Below, in pieces: positions 16,545 through 23,424 of a stretch of DNA of 64,000 bases. The stretch comes from Variovorax ginsengisoli (GTDB lineage Bacteria > Pseudomonadota > Gammaproteobacteria > Burkholderiales > Burkholderiaceae_C). The stretch lies in NCBI RefSeq assembly GCF_030486595.1, contig NZ_JAUJZH010000019.1, positions 91,261-155,260 of the forward strand. Direction: 5' to 3'. The position numbers and the translations under genes are program-made. Below the pieces are notes generated by a model. That model made no database searches. It had not been told where the DNA came from and saw only the letters and a program-made list of their open reading frames with translations. Each line of letters starts with the position of its first letter. Position 1 is the stretch's first letter.

Positions 16545-16739
16545 GTGAACGCAGCTCTGAGCCACACCAGCATTCGACCCGCATCGGGCCGGACGTTCGT
16601 GCGCGTCTCGTCGTGCCACGACCTCGGCAACCTGCCGTCGAAATTCGATCTGCGCCTGAACCCCATGCACGCCACGCAAGCCAGCTTGTGGGCCAAGGCG
16701 TATGAGGATCAAGTGCCACCGGGTGGAGGGAGCGCGTAG
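16545..16739 (+). CDS. Small hypothetical protein (64 aa)
   Basis: GTG start at 16545, preceded by AGCAGGAACC as a weak ribosome site. The product (SSCHDLGNLPSKFDLRLNPM is its middle) is soluble with no recognised domain. It is divergent from the XRE-like gene and is followed 28 bp later by a convincing intrinsic terminator, which supports it being a real transcription unit. A repressor-controlled accessory gene is possible. Could also be spurious in this GC-rich DNA. Confidence 0.4.
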   Translation: MNAALSHTSIRPASGRTFVRVSSCHDLGNLPSKFDLRLNPMHATQASLWAKAYEDQVPPGGGSA

Positions 16740-16767
16740 GCGCGTACCTCCAAGCTCTCTATTGCAG

Positions 16768-16800
16768 AGGCCCGGACACCGAAAGGTTCCGGGCCTTTTT
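16768..16800 (+). terminator. Rho-independent terminator
   Basis: AGGCCCGGA (16768-16776) pairs perfectly with TCCGGGCCT (16788-16796) around CACCGAAAGGT, followed by TTTTTGTTTTT on the plus strand. A textbook intrinsic terminator closing the 64-aa gene and insulating the tRNA block that follows. Confidence 0.9.
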
Positions 16801-17108
16801 GTTTTTCTGCAGTGATCGCGCTGCACGCACCGTGGTCTGAATCCGGTGGATGCTCCTTAAGAATTTGCCGCGAGGCGCGACCGGACACTGGACCGGATCG
16901 CCGCTTCGCAAGATGCGGACCCCGGGCCTTGCGCTCGGTGCCCGCTCCATTTCGGGTGTGACTTCACCCCACCGCCAGGGATCAGCCGCGTGGACGGCCT
17001 GGCGGGATGTGCAGGGGCTCGATTACCCCTGTGCAGCGATGTCGACGGGGCAGCGCGCGCGACGCGTTGCCCATCGCGTGAGGCCACAACCGAAATGGAT
17101 CGTTCAAG
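16801..17108 (+). other. Leader region upstream of the tRNA array
   Basis: 308 bp between a terminator and the first tRNA gene with no convincing ORF. It contains several inverted repeats, the clearest being CAGGGG (17012-17017) and CCCCTG (17026-17031) around an 8-base loop CTCGATTA that resembles but is not a normal T-arm. The array's promoter should be in here; I could not pick a good -35/-10 pair or a sigma-54 site. Confidence 0.45.
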
Positions 17109-17185
17109 GCCCCGGCGACGGAACCGGCAGACGTGTCCGCCTCAGAAGCGGAATCCTGGGAGTTCGACTCTCCCCTGGGGCACCA
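17109..17185 (+). tRNA. tRNA-Leu(CAG)-like with a short variable arm
   Basis: Acceptor GCCCCGG pairs with CTGGGGC (one G-T), discriminator A and encoded CCA (17183-17185). Anticodon stem TCCGC/GCGGA holds the loop CTCAGAA, giving anticodon CAG. T-stem GGGAG/CTCCC with loop TTCGACT. The D-arm text (GACGGAACCGGCAGACG) is leucine-like, yet only ATCCT separates anticodon and T stems, whereas bacterial leucine tRNAs are class II with a long variable arm. It is therefore an aberrant leucine tRNA or a tRNA mimic. First of five tRNA-like genes in 620 bp. Confidence 0.8.
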
Positions 17186-17198
17186 ACTTTCTCTTCTT

Positions 17199-17275
17199 GT
17201 CTCGTTCGTCTAGTGGCCAAGGACATCGGGCTTTCATCCCGAAGATCGCGGGTTCGACCCCCGCACGAGACGCCA
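17199..17275 (+). tRNA. tRNA-Glu(TTC)
   Basis: Acceptor GTCTCGT pairs with ACGAGAC, discriminator G, CCA encoded. Anticodon stem TCGGG/CCCGA with loop CTTTCAT gives TTC. T-stem GCGGG/CCCGC with TTCGACC loop. D-arm TCGTCTAGTGGCCAAGGACA is like that of ordinary tRNA-Glu. It follows the Leu-like gene by 13 bp. Structure appears complete; pyrimidine T38 aside it looks functional. Confidence 0.85.
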
Positions 17276-17287
17276 TCTTCAGTTTTG

Positions 17288-17363
17288 CCGTGTGTGGCGC
17301 AGCAGACAGCGCGCGTGCTTTGGGAGCACGAGGCCGCAGGTTCGAAACCTGCCGCACGGACCA
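17288..17363 (+). tRNA. tRNA-Pro(TGG)
   Basis: Acceptor CCGTGTG pairs with CGCACGG, with the proline-specific C1-G72 pair, discriminator A and encoded CCA. Anticodon stem CGTGC/GCACG with loop TTTGGGA gives TGG. T-arm GCAGG TTCGAAA CCTGC. Separated by 12 bp from tRNA-Glu. All stems pair well. Confidence 0.85.
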
Positions 17364-17369
17364 GACCTT

Positions 17370-17445
17370 GTTCCGCTAACTCAGTGGCCAGAGTGCCTCC
17401 CTGTCCAGGAGGAAGTCAGGGGTTCGACTCCCCTGCGGAACGCCA
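17370..17445 (+). tRNA. tRNA-Asp(GTC), unusual C37
   Basis: Acceptor GTTCCGC pairs perfectly with GCGGAAC, discriminator G and encoded CCA. Anticodon stem CCTCC/GGAGG with loop CTGTCCA gives GTC, but position 37, next to the anticodon, is C instead of the usual purine. T-arm AGGGG TTCGACT CCCCT. Only 6 bp from tRNA-Pro, so processed from a common precursor. Divergent from standard aspartate tRNAs. Confidence 0.8.
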
Positions 17446-17470
17446 ACTCAACTTCATCACAGGAGCCGCC

Positions 17471-17647
17471 ATGCGCACATGCAACACCCCCATTCGCACG
17501 ATCGTCGTGCGGCCAGCCAAGCCACGCGATCCGCTGGCTCGCGCCGTGGCAAGGCGTCTCGGCGCCCTGATTTTCCACCGGCAGGCGCCGGATCGCCTCG
17601 GGCGCATGGATCTCGACCAACGCGTGAGAGAACTGGGCGAGTGGTGA
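17471..17647 (+). CDS. Small basic protein (58 aa) encoded inside the tRNA array
   Basis: ATG at 17471 has AGGAG at 17460-17464, a good ribosome site, and ends with TGA 5 bp before the His-like tRNA. The sequence MRTCNTPIRTIVVRPAKPRD then LARAVARRLGALIFHRQAPD is arginine-rich and soluble. I do not recognise it. Being sandwiched between tRNA genes on the same strand suggests a mixed tRNA-mRNA transcript continuing into the HNH gene. The strong ribosome site is the main argument that it is real. Confidence 0.6.
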   Translation: MRTCNTPIRTIVVRPAKPRDPLARAVARRLGALIFHRQAPDRLGRMDLDQRVRELGEW

Positions 17648-17651
17648 TCAT

Positions 17652-17726
17652 GGTGCGCGTAGCTCAATGGCAGAGCCGCTGGTCGTGATCCCGCTGACGA
17701 CGGTTCGATTCCGTTCGTGCACCCCA
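17652..17726 (+). tRNA. tRNA-His(GTG)-like, divergent anticodon arm
   Basis: Acceptor GTGCGCG pairs with CGTGCAC; an encoded G at 17652 (position -1) faces discriminator C, the hallmark of histidine tRNAs, and CCA is encoded. D-stem GCTC/GAGC is intact. The anticodon loop reads TCGTGAT, giving GTG but with C instead of the universal T at position 33, and the anticodon stem GCTGG/CCCGC has an internal T-C mismatch. T-arm GACGG TTCGATT CCGTT. Function in normal translation is doubtful. Confidence 0.75.
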
Positions 17727-17772
17727 TTCATCCAAGCATTTCCCCCGACCCGGCCATGAAAGGAGGCCACCC

Positions 17773-18345
17773 ATGCACCCGCTCCACAGCCACGTGCTGC
17801 AACTCGACATCCAGGGCACGCCGCAGGCGTGGATCTCGCTCGAGCACGCGGCGCTGTATGTGGCCACGGGCTCGGTCGCATGGGTCGATGGCGATGGTCC
17901 GCTGGCCACGCTGCGCGGCGGCTTCAATGTCGAGCGCGGCCGCCAGTCGGTCATCGATGTGCATCCCATCATCGCGTTGGCTGGCGCCTCGCGCGTCAAC
18001 CTGTTCGACGTCGCACCGGCCTTCAGCAAGCGCAAGCTCTTGCGCCGCGACCGCATGACCTGCGCCTACTGCGCCCAGCGCTTCACGGAGCGCGATCTGC
18101 AGTGCGAGCACATCGTGCCCGAATCGCGCGGCGGCGGCTGGACCTGGATGAACCTGGTCGCCGCCTGCGGCGCGTGCAACGGCCGCAAGGCCGACCGCAC
18201 GCCGGAAGAGGCGCGCATGCCGCTGGTCTACCTGCCCTACGTGCCGAGCCGTTTCGAGGGCTTCCTGCTCGAGGGCCGGCACATCCGCGCCGACGTGCAC
18301 GAGTGGCTGGCCGCGCGCCTGCCGAAGGGATCGCGGCTGAGCTGA
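17773..18345 (+). CDS. HNH endonuclease
   Basis: 190 aa. AAGGAGG just upstream of ATG 17773 is a strong ribosome site. The C-terminal half is a classic zinc-ribbon HNH nuclease: CxxC at 97/100, the catalytic His in CEHIVPESRGG (H113), Asn127 in WMNLVAAC, and the second CxxC at 132/135 followed by NGRKADRTPEEA. The first 90 residues (including AFSKRKLLRRDRMTCAYC at the junction) match the long chromosomal HNH proteins of proteobacteria. It follows the His-like tRNA by 46 bp on the same strand. Whether it cuts DNA or RNA cannot be said. Confidence 0.88.
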   Translation: MHPLHSHVLQLDIQGTPQAWISLEHAALYVATGSVAWVDGDGPLATLRGGFNVERGRQSVIDVHPIIALAGASRVNLFDVAPAFSKRKLLRRDRMTCAYCAQRFTERDLQCEHIVPESRGGGWTWMNLVAACGACNGRKADRTPEEARMPLVYLPYVPSRFEGFLLEGRHIRADVHEWLAARLPKGSRLS

Positions 18346-18416
18346 CGCTGCCGCGGCTCGGGCGCCACGGCGTCCGAGGCTGCGCTGAGCAGCCCCATCA
18401 ACTGAAAGAGAACAAC

Positions 18417-19436
18417 ATGAAGAACGAACAACTCCCGGCCATCGAGGTGAAGATCAAGCAGCCTCCGGTGCTGTTCGGCAAGACGCAGGCGTTGATCGCC
18501 CAGCTGGCCGAGCAGCTCGGTGCGCCGCTCATCGCCTACTGGAACGGCCCGCGCGGCTCGGTGTGCCACAGCGACGTGGTCGCGATGTACCACGTGCTGC
18601 AGCGGCTCGGAGAACACGAGGTGATCTACCTGTTCCTGAAGTCGAGCGGCGGCAGCGGCCAGGTGTCGCTGCGGCTGGTGAACCTGCTGCGGCAGCACTG
18701 CCGCCGGCTGGTCGCGCTGGTGCCGCTCGAGTGCGCGTCGGCCGCCACCATGGTGGCGCTTGGCGCGGACCAGATCCTGATGGGCCCGACAGCCTATCTC
18801 ACCGCGGTCGACACCTCGCTGAACCACTCGCTGTCGCCGGTCGACCGGGACAACGACCGCGTCGGCGTCAGCCTCGACGAGCTGCAGCGCGTGATCCGCC
18901 TGTGGCGCGATCAGCAAGGCGAGGTGCCCGAGAACGCCTACAAGTCGCTGTTCCAGTACGTGCATCCGCTGGTGATCGGCGCGGTCGACCGGGCCGAGTC
19001 GCTGTCGATCATGCTGTGCCGCGAACTGCTGGCCTACCACGTCGCCGACGAGGCCAAGGCCGAGGCGATTGCGGGCGCACTCAACGGCAAGTACCCTTCG
19101 CACAACTATCCGATCCTGCTGGACGAGGCGGTGAAGATCGGCCTGGCCGCCGAGCGCATGCCGGCCGAGGTCGCCGCGCTGCTGCTGCAGCTCAACGCGC
19201 TCTACAGCGAGATGGGCCAGAAGGCCACCACCGACTTCGACGAGCAGCGCGCGCACAGCAACGAGATCGCCAACATCTGGGAAGCCAGCGGCGCACAGGT
19301 GTACTACCAGCAGGACAAGGACTGGTTCTACCGTTCCGAGGAGCGGCGCTGGATCACCCTCAACGACAACAGCGGCTGGCGCCGCATCGAGCGCATCGGC
19401 TCGCGCCTGCGGCGTGGCGAGCTGCACGTGGCGTGA
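18417..19436 (+). CDS. ClpP-fold serine protease, SDH/SppA-like (serine dehydrogenase proteinase family)
   Basis: 339 aa from ATG 18417, preceded by GAAAGAG. No signal peptide, so cytosolic. The ClpP/crotonase core is clear: oxyanion segment LKSSGGSGQVS (residues 75-85), nucleophile Ser108 in VPLECASAATMVALGAD, and TAYLTAVDTSLNH after it. The match is to the PF01972-type SDH_sah proteins. C-terminal region (LNALYSEMGQKATTDFDEQR and YQQDKDWFYRSEERRW) is charged. It lies between HNH and rtcB with gaps of 71 and 29 bp, so co-transcription with them is likely. Substrate unknown. Confidence 0.82.
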   Translation: MKNEQLPAIEVKIKQPPVLFGKTQALIAQLAEQLGAPLIAYWNGPRGSVCHSDVVAMYHVLQRLGEHEVIYLFLKSSGGSGQVSLRLVNLLRQHCRRLVALVPLECASAATMVALGADQILMGPTAYLTAVDTSLNHSLSPVDRDNDRVGVSLDELQRVIRLWRDQQGEVPENAYKSLFQYVHPLVIGAVDRAESLSIMLCRELLAYHVADEAKAEAIAGALNGKYPSHNYPILLDEAVKIGLAAERMPAEVAALLLQLNALYSEMGQKATTDFDEQRAHSNEIANIWEASGAQVYYQQDKDWFYRSEERRWITLNDNSGWRRIERIGSRLRRGELHVA

Positions 19437-19465
19437 TGCGCGACGGCCGCACAAGGAGAAACACC

Positions 19466-20686
19466 ATGAACGACAAGAACTACATCGAGGAAGAAGCCGG
19501 TGGCGGCGTGCCCATCAAGATGTGGACGCGCGGCGTGCCGGTCGAAGACGAGGCCAGGCGCCAGCTGAGCCATGCGGCGCGGCTGCCGATCGTCTTCAGG
19601 CACATCGCGGCCATGCCCGACGTGCACGTCGGCATCGGGGCCACGGTGGGCTCGGTGATCCCGACCCTGCGCGCCATCATCCCGGCCGCGGTGGGCGTCG
19701 ACATCGGCTGCGGAATGATCGCCTGCAAGACCACGCTGGTGGCCACTGACCTGCCTGACAACCTGGGCCCGCTGCGCTCGGCCATCGAGCGTGCCGTGCC
19801 GCACGGCCGCAAGCCGGGCGCGCGCGATCCCGGCGCGTGGCAGAAGACGCCGGGCTCGGTCGACACCGCATGGGCGCAGCTCGAACCCGAGTTCACGGCC
19901 CTGTGCCGCGACTACCCGAAGCTGGCCAAGACCAACCACATCCAGCACCTGGGAACGCTGGGCACGGGCAACCACTTCATCGAGGTCTGCCTCGACGAAG
20001 CGGGCTTCGTGTGGTTCATGCTGCACTCGGGCTCGCGCGGCGTCGGCAACTTCATCGGCACCATGTTCATCGAGCTGGCCAAGCAGGATGCGATGCGCCT
20101 GCAGGTGAACCTGCCCGACCGGGACCTGGCCTATTTCGAGGAAGGCAGCCGCTACTTCGGCGACTACGTGCGGGCGGTGGGCTGGGCGCAGAAGTTCGCG
20201 GCCGTCAACCGCGAAGTGATGATGCGGCGCGTGATCGAGGCCGCGAAGACGGTGATCCGCAAGAGCTTCCAGAGCCACGTCGAAGCGGTCAACTGCCACC
20301 ACAACTACGTGCAGAAGGAGCACCACTTCGGCGAGGACGTCTACGTGACCCGCAAGGGCGCGGTCAGCGCGAAGGCCGGGCAGCTGGGCATCATCCCCGG
20401 CAGCATGGGTGCGCGCAGCTACATCGTGCGCGGCAAGGGCCATGCCGACAGCTTCGACAGCTGCTCGCACGGCGCCGGCCGCGTGATGAGCCGCGGCGAG
20501 GCCAAGCGCCGCTTCACGCTGGCCGACCACCGCGCCGCGACCGAAGGCGTCGAATGCCGCAAGGACCGCGACGTGATCGACGAGACGCCGGCCGCCTACA
20601 AGGACATCGATGCCGTGATGGCGGCGCAGCAGGACCTGGTCGAGGTCGTCCACACCCTGAAGCAGGTGGTGTGCGTGAAGGGCTGA
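19466..20686 (+). CDS. rtcB: RNA-splicing ligase RtcB
   Basis: 406 aa, the usual RtcB length. It joins 2',3'-cyclic phosphate or 3'-phosphate RNA ends to 5'-OH ends using GTP and Mn2+, healing tRNAs and rRNA cut by ribonucleases. DIGCGM (residues 79-84) has the metal-binding Asp and Cys; GTGNHFIEV, then NCHHNYVQKEHHFGEDV give metal-binding His/Asn; SCSHGAGRVMSR near 332-343 contains the His that takes GMP. AAGGAG precedes ATG 19466. No rtcA or rtcR gene is adjacent; instead tRNA-like genes, HNH and a protease precede it. Confidence 0.96.
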   Translation: MNDKNYIEEEAGGGVPIKMWTRGVPVEDEARRQLSHAARLPIVFRHIAAMPDVHVGIGATVGSVIPTLRAIIPAAVGVDIGCGMIACKTTLVATDLPDNLGPLRSAIERAVPHGRKPGARDPGAWQKTPGSVDTAWAQLEPEFTALCRDYPKLAKTNHIQHLGTLGTGNHFIEVCLDEAGFVWFMLHSGSRGVGNFIGTMFIELAKQDAMRLQVNLPDRDLAYFEEGSRYFGDYVRAVGWAQKFAAVNREVMMRRVIEAAKTVIRKSFQSHVEAVNCHHNYVQKEHHFGEDVYVTRKGAVSAKAGQLGIIPGSMGARSYIVRGKGHADSFDSCSHGAGRVMSRGEAKRRFTLADHRAATEGVECRKDRDVIDETPAAYKDIDAVMAAQQDLVEVVHTLKQVVCVKG

Positions 20687-20702
20687 GCGCCGCGCGGCGC
20701 TC
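20685..20702. terminator. Perfect 18-bp palindrome between convergent genes
   Basis: GAGCGCCGCGCGGCGCTC is its own reverse complement and overlaps the rtcB stop codon; the convergent yceH-like gene ends 9 bp later. No T-run, so it may act as a bidirectional transcription barrier rather than a classical terminator. Confidence 0.4.
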
Positions 20703-20710
20703 GGGCCTTC

Positions 20711-21379
20711 TCAGCCTTCGATCCCGAGCTCCGAGCAGATGCGCGCGACCAGCGCCTTCAGGCTCGCGACCTCGCCCTCGAGCCGCGCCACGTTGGCCTT
20801 CAGCGCCGCCACCTCGCCGAGCGACACATCGGTGCTGCCACCGGCGACCGCCGACGGACTCGCCGCATCTTCCGCCGGCGTCCCGCTCAGCAGATGCGCC
20901 CAGCGGCTCTCGCGCGCCCCGGGCAGCCGCGCCAGCTTCACGACCAGCGCGCCGGCCGGGCGTTCCGCCATCTCGTCGAGAAAGCCTTCCACCGCCGAGA
21001 TGTCGGCGAAGTTGTGCATCCGGTCGCAGGCGATGCGCAATTCGCCCGCGGTCTGCGGCCCGCGCAGCATCAGCACGGTCAGCAGGATGATCGACTGCGA
21101 AGGAATCCGCAGCACGCCGTCGATGTTGTGGGCATAGCGGAAGGTCCGCCCGCCGCTGCTCTCCGACACCAGGCTGTAGCCGCGCAGGCTGTCCAGCGCC
21201 GCGGTGGCCTCGGCGTCCGTCACCTCCAGGATCGGATTGCGGCTGGTCTTCTGGTTGCAGCCCGCGACCAGCGCGTTGAGCGTCAGCGGATAGCTGTCGG
21301 GCACGGTGCGCTGCTTCTCGGCCAGCACGCCGAGGACGCGGGTTTCGAGCAGCGAGAGAGTGGGCAGGGAGGAGGTCAT
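20711..21379 (-). CDS. YceH/DUF480 family protein
   Basis: 222 aa from ATG 21379 (MTSSLPTLSLLETRVLGVLA); a start 10 codons earlier is possible. Two tandem winged-helix-like units are visible: TRVLGVLAEKQRTVPDSYPL with NALVAGCNQKTSRNPI, and ILLTVLMLRGPQTAGELRI. The C-terminus ends in a leucine-heptad coiled coil (LGEVAALKANVARLEGEVAS). Length and motifs fit DUF480 (E. coli YceH); function unknown. Convergent with rtcB, divergent from the MarR gene. Confidence 0.88.
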   Translation of the reverse strand: MTSSLPTLSLLETRVLGVLAEKQRTVPDSYPLTLNALVAGCNQKTSRNPILEVTDAEATAALDSLRGYSLVSESSGGRTFRYAHNIDGVLRIPSQSIILLTVLMLRGPQTAGELRIACDRMHNFADISAVEGFLDEMAERPAGALVVKLARLPGARESRWAHLLSGTPAEDAASPSAVAGGSTDVSLGEVAALKANVARLEGEVASLKALVARICSELGIEG

Positions 21380-21430
21380 CGCCGGATTGTCGCGCTGGAC
21401 GGGCTGCACGAACTACTAAGCCTATTTATA

Positions 21431-21444
21431 ATAAGGCCCCTTAT
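21431..21444. promoter_or_regulatory. MarR operator overlapping the start codon
   Basis: ATAAGGCCCCTTAT is a perfect 14-bp palindrome ending on the first two bases of the marR-like ATG at 21443, directly after the AT-rich TATTTATAAT that can serve as -10. Its place makes autorepression by the MarR protein very plausible. Confidence 0.65.
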
Positions 21445-21904
21445 GAAAAGAGACTTCAGCCAGCGCTTCGGCTTCCTCGTGAACGACGTCGCCAAACTCT
21501 ACGGCGAGCAGTTCGACCGGCTGGCGCGCGAACGCATCGGCCTGTCGCGGGCCCAGTGCCGGGTGCTCGGCGCGCTGGCGATGCATGGCGACGAGGCGCC
21601 GATGTCGCAGGTCGAGCTGGCGCAGCGGCTCGACCTGAGCGCCATGGCGGTCGGCAGCCTGTGCGACCGGCTCGAGGCGGCCGGCTGGATCCATCGCCAG
21701 GACAGCCCGAGCGACCGGCGCGTGCGCCTGGTCCGCGCGGCGGCCAGCGCGGAACAGGCGCTCGACACCGCGCTCGGACTCAGCGACGGCCTGCAGGCGC
21801 GCGCGCTGGCGCAGTTCGCGCCGGCCGAACGGGCCCAGCTGGTCGCCCTGCTCGCCAAGGCCCGCGAGGGCCTGCTGTCGCTGCAAACCGAGGAGCTGCG
21901 ATGA
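21443..21904 (+). CDS. MarR family transcriptional regulator
   Basis: 153 aa. Winged helix-turn-helix: SQVELAQRLDLSAMAVGSLC (about 53-72) is the recognition region and GWIHRQDSPSDRRVRLVR the DxRxxR wing. It overlaps the downstream efflux gene by 4 bp (ATGA), the normal layout for a ligand-relieved repressor of a multidrug pump. A 14-bp palindrome covers its own start codon. Confidence 0.9.
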   Translation: MKRDFSQRFGFLVNDVAKLYGEQFDRLARERIGLSRAQCRVLGALAMHGDEAPMSQVELAQRLDLSAMAVGSLCDRLEAAGWIHRQDSPSDRRVRLVRAAASAEQALDTALGLSDGLQARALAQFAPAERAQLVALLAKAREGLLSLQTEELR

Positions 21905-23424
21905 ACCCCGCTCCGGGCGTCGCCCATCGCGGGCTGATCACGGTGTCGATCATGCTCGCCACCATCATGCAGGCGCTGGACACCACCATCGCCAACGTCG
22001 CGCTGCCCCACATGCAGGGCAGCCTGCAGGCCTCGCAGGACCAGATCACCTGGGTCCTGACCTCCTACATCGTGGCCTCGGCGATCGCGCTGCCGCTGAC
22101 CGGCTGGCTGTGCGGCCACTGGGGACGGCGCAAGGTCTTCATGGTCTCGGTGATCGGCTTCACGATCGCCTCGGCGCTCTGCGGGCTGGCGAACTCGCTG
22201 GTCGAGATCGTCGCCGCCCGGCTGCTGCAGGGCGTGTTCGGTGCCGCGCTGGTGCCGCTGTCGCAGGCCGTGCTGCTCGACATCAATCCGCGTGAGAAGG
22301 TCGGCCAGGCGATGGCGATCTGGGGCGCCGGGATCATGGTCGGGCCGATCCTCGGGCCGCTGCTGGGCGGCTGGCTGACCGAGAACTTCGACTGGCGCTG
22401 GGTCTTCTTCATCAACCTGCCGGTGGGCATCTTCGCGCTCTGGGGCATCATGCGCTTCCTGCCCGAGAGCCGGCCGCAGGGCGAGCGGCTCGACATCTTC
22501 GGCTTCGTCACGCTGAGCCTCGCGATCGGCATGCTGCAACTGTTCCTCGACCGCGGCGAGCAGCTCGACTGGTTCGATTCCTGGGAGATCCGGATGGAGG
22601 CCGCGGCGGCGCTGATCGCCTTCGCCTTCTTCGTGGTCCACACCTGGACCGTGCAGGGCGTGTCCTTCTTCAACCGCGACCTGCTGAAGGACCGCAACTT
22701 CGTCACCGGCCTGCTGTTCGCCTTCATCGTCGGCATGATCCTCTACGGCACGATGGCGCTGCTGCCGAGCTTCCTGCAAGGGCTGATGGGCTACCCGGTG
22801 GTCTACACCGGCGCCGTGACCGCGCCGCGCGGCATCGGCACCATGATCGCGATGATCGTGGTCGGCCGGCTGGTGCAGCGGGTCGACGTCCGCGCCATCA
22901 TGGCCGTGGGCTTCGGCCTGACCGCGTTCTCGCTCTGGCAGATGACGCGCCTGACGCTCGAGATGGACAGCTCGCTGATCATCGTCTCGGGCTTCATCCA
23001 GGGCCTGGGCATCGGCTTCACCTTCGTGCCGCTGTCGACCGCCGCCTTCGCGACCCTGGCGCCGCGGCTGCGCAACCAGGGCACGCCGGTCTTCAGTCTG
23101 TTGCGCAACATCGGCAGCAGCGTCGGGATCTCGATCGTGCAGGCCCTGCTGACCGAAAACTCGGGCCGGGCCCATGCGACGCTCGCCGCCACCGTGGGGC
23201 CGGGCAACCATGGCCTCGCCGGCCTGCCGCATCTGTTGAACCCGTCCAGCCCGGCCGGCCTCGCGATGCTGAACGGCGAGGTCACGCGCCAGGGCGTGCT
23301 GATCGGCTACCTGTCCGACTTCGGCATCATGATGGCGGTCACGCTGGCCGCGATCCCGCTGTTGCTGCTGATCCGCAGCCCCGGCCGCGCCGCCCCAGGG
23401 GCCGCGGCCGAGGTGCCGCACTGA
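21901..23424 (+). CDS. DHA2-family (EmrB/QacA) MFS efflux transporter
   Basis: 507 aa with about 14 hydrophobic helices. Conserved motif LDTTIANVALPHMQGSL (about 22-38) identifies the DHA2 drug:H+ antiporter group; GWLCGHWGRRKVFMVS is motif A and GPILGPLLGGWLTENFDWRW motif C with the EmrB-type loop. In EmrB systems an EmrA membrane-fusion partner is needed; none is adjacent. Translationally coupled to the MarR gene. Substrate unknown. Confidence 0.9.
   Translation: MNPAPGVAHRGLITVSIMLATIMQALDTTIANVALPHMQGSLQASQDQITWVLTSYIVASAIALPLTGWLCGHWGRRKVFMVSVIGFTIASALCGLANSLVEIVAARLLQGVFGAALVPLSQAVLLDINPREKVGQAMAIWGAGIMVGPILGPLLGGWLTENFDWRWVFFINLPVGIFALWGIMRFLPESRPQGERLDIFGFVTLSLAIGMLQLFLDRGEQLDWFDSWEIRMEAAAALIAFAFFVVHTWTVQGVSFFNRDLLKDRNFVTGLLFAFIVGMILYGTMALLPSFLQGLMGYPVVYTGAVTAPRGIGTMIAMIVVGRLVQRVDVRAIMAVGFGLTAFSLWQMTRLTLEMDSSLIIVSGFIQGLGIGFTFVPLSTAAFATLAPRLRNQGTPVFSLLRNIGSSVGISIVQALLTENSGRAHATLAATVGPGNHGLAGLPHLLNPSSPAGLAMLNGEVTRQGVLIGYLSDFGIMMAVTLAAIPLLLLIRSPGRAAPGAAAEVPH

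Noticed and set aside
17012..17031. Hairpin that resembles a tRNA T-arm ahead of the array
   Set aside because: The loop has 8 bases and no acceptor, D or anticodon arms can be built around it, so it is not called as a sixth tRNA.
16801..17108. Sigma-54 (RtcR-type) promoter for the tRNA-rtcB block
   Set aside because: No GG-N10-GC element with the proper flanks was found, and no rtcR gene is in the window.
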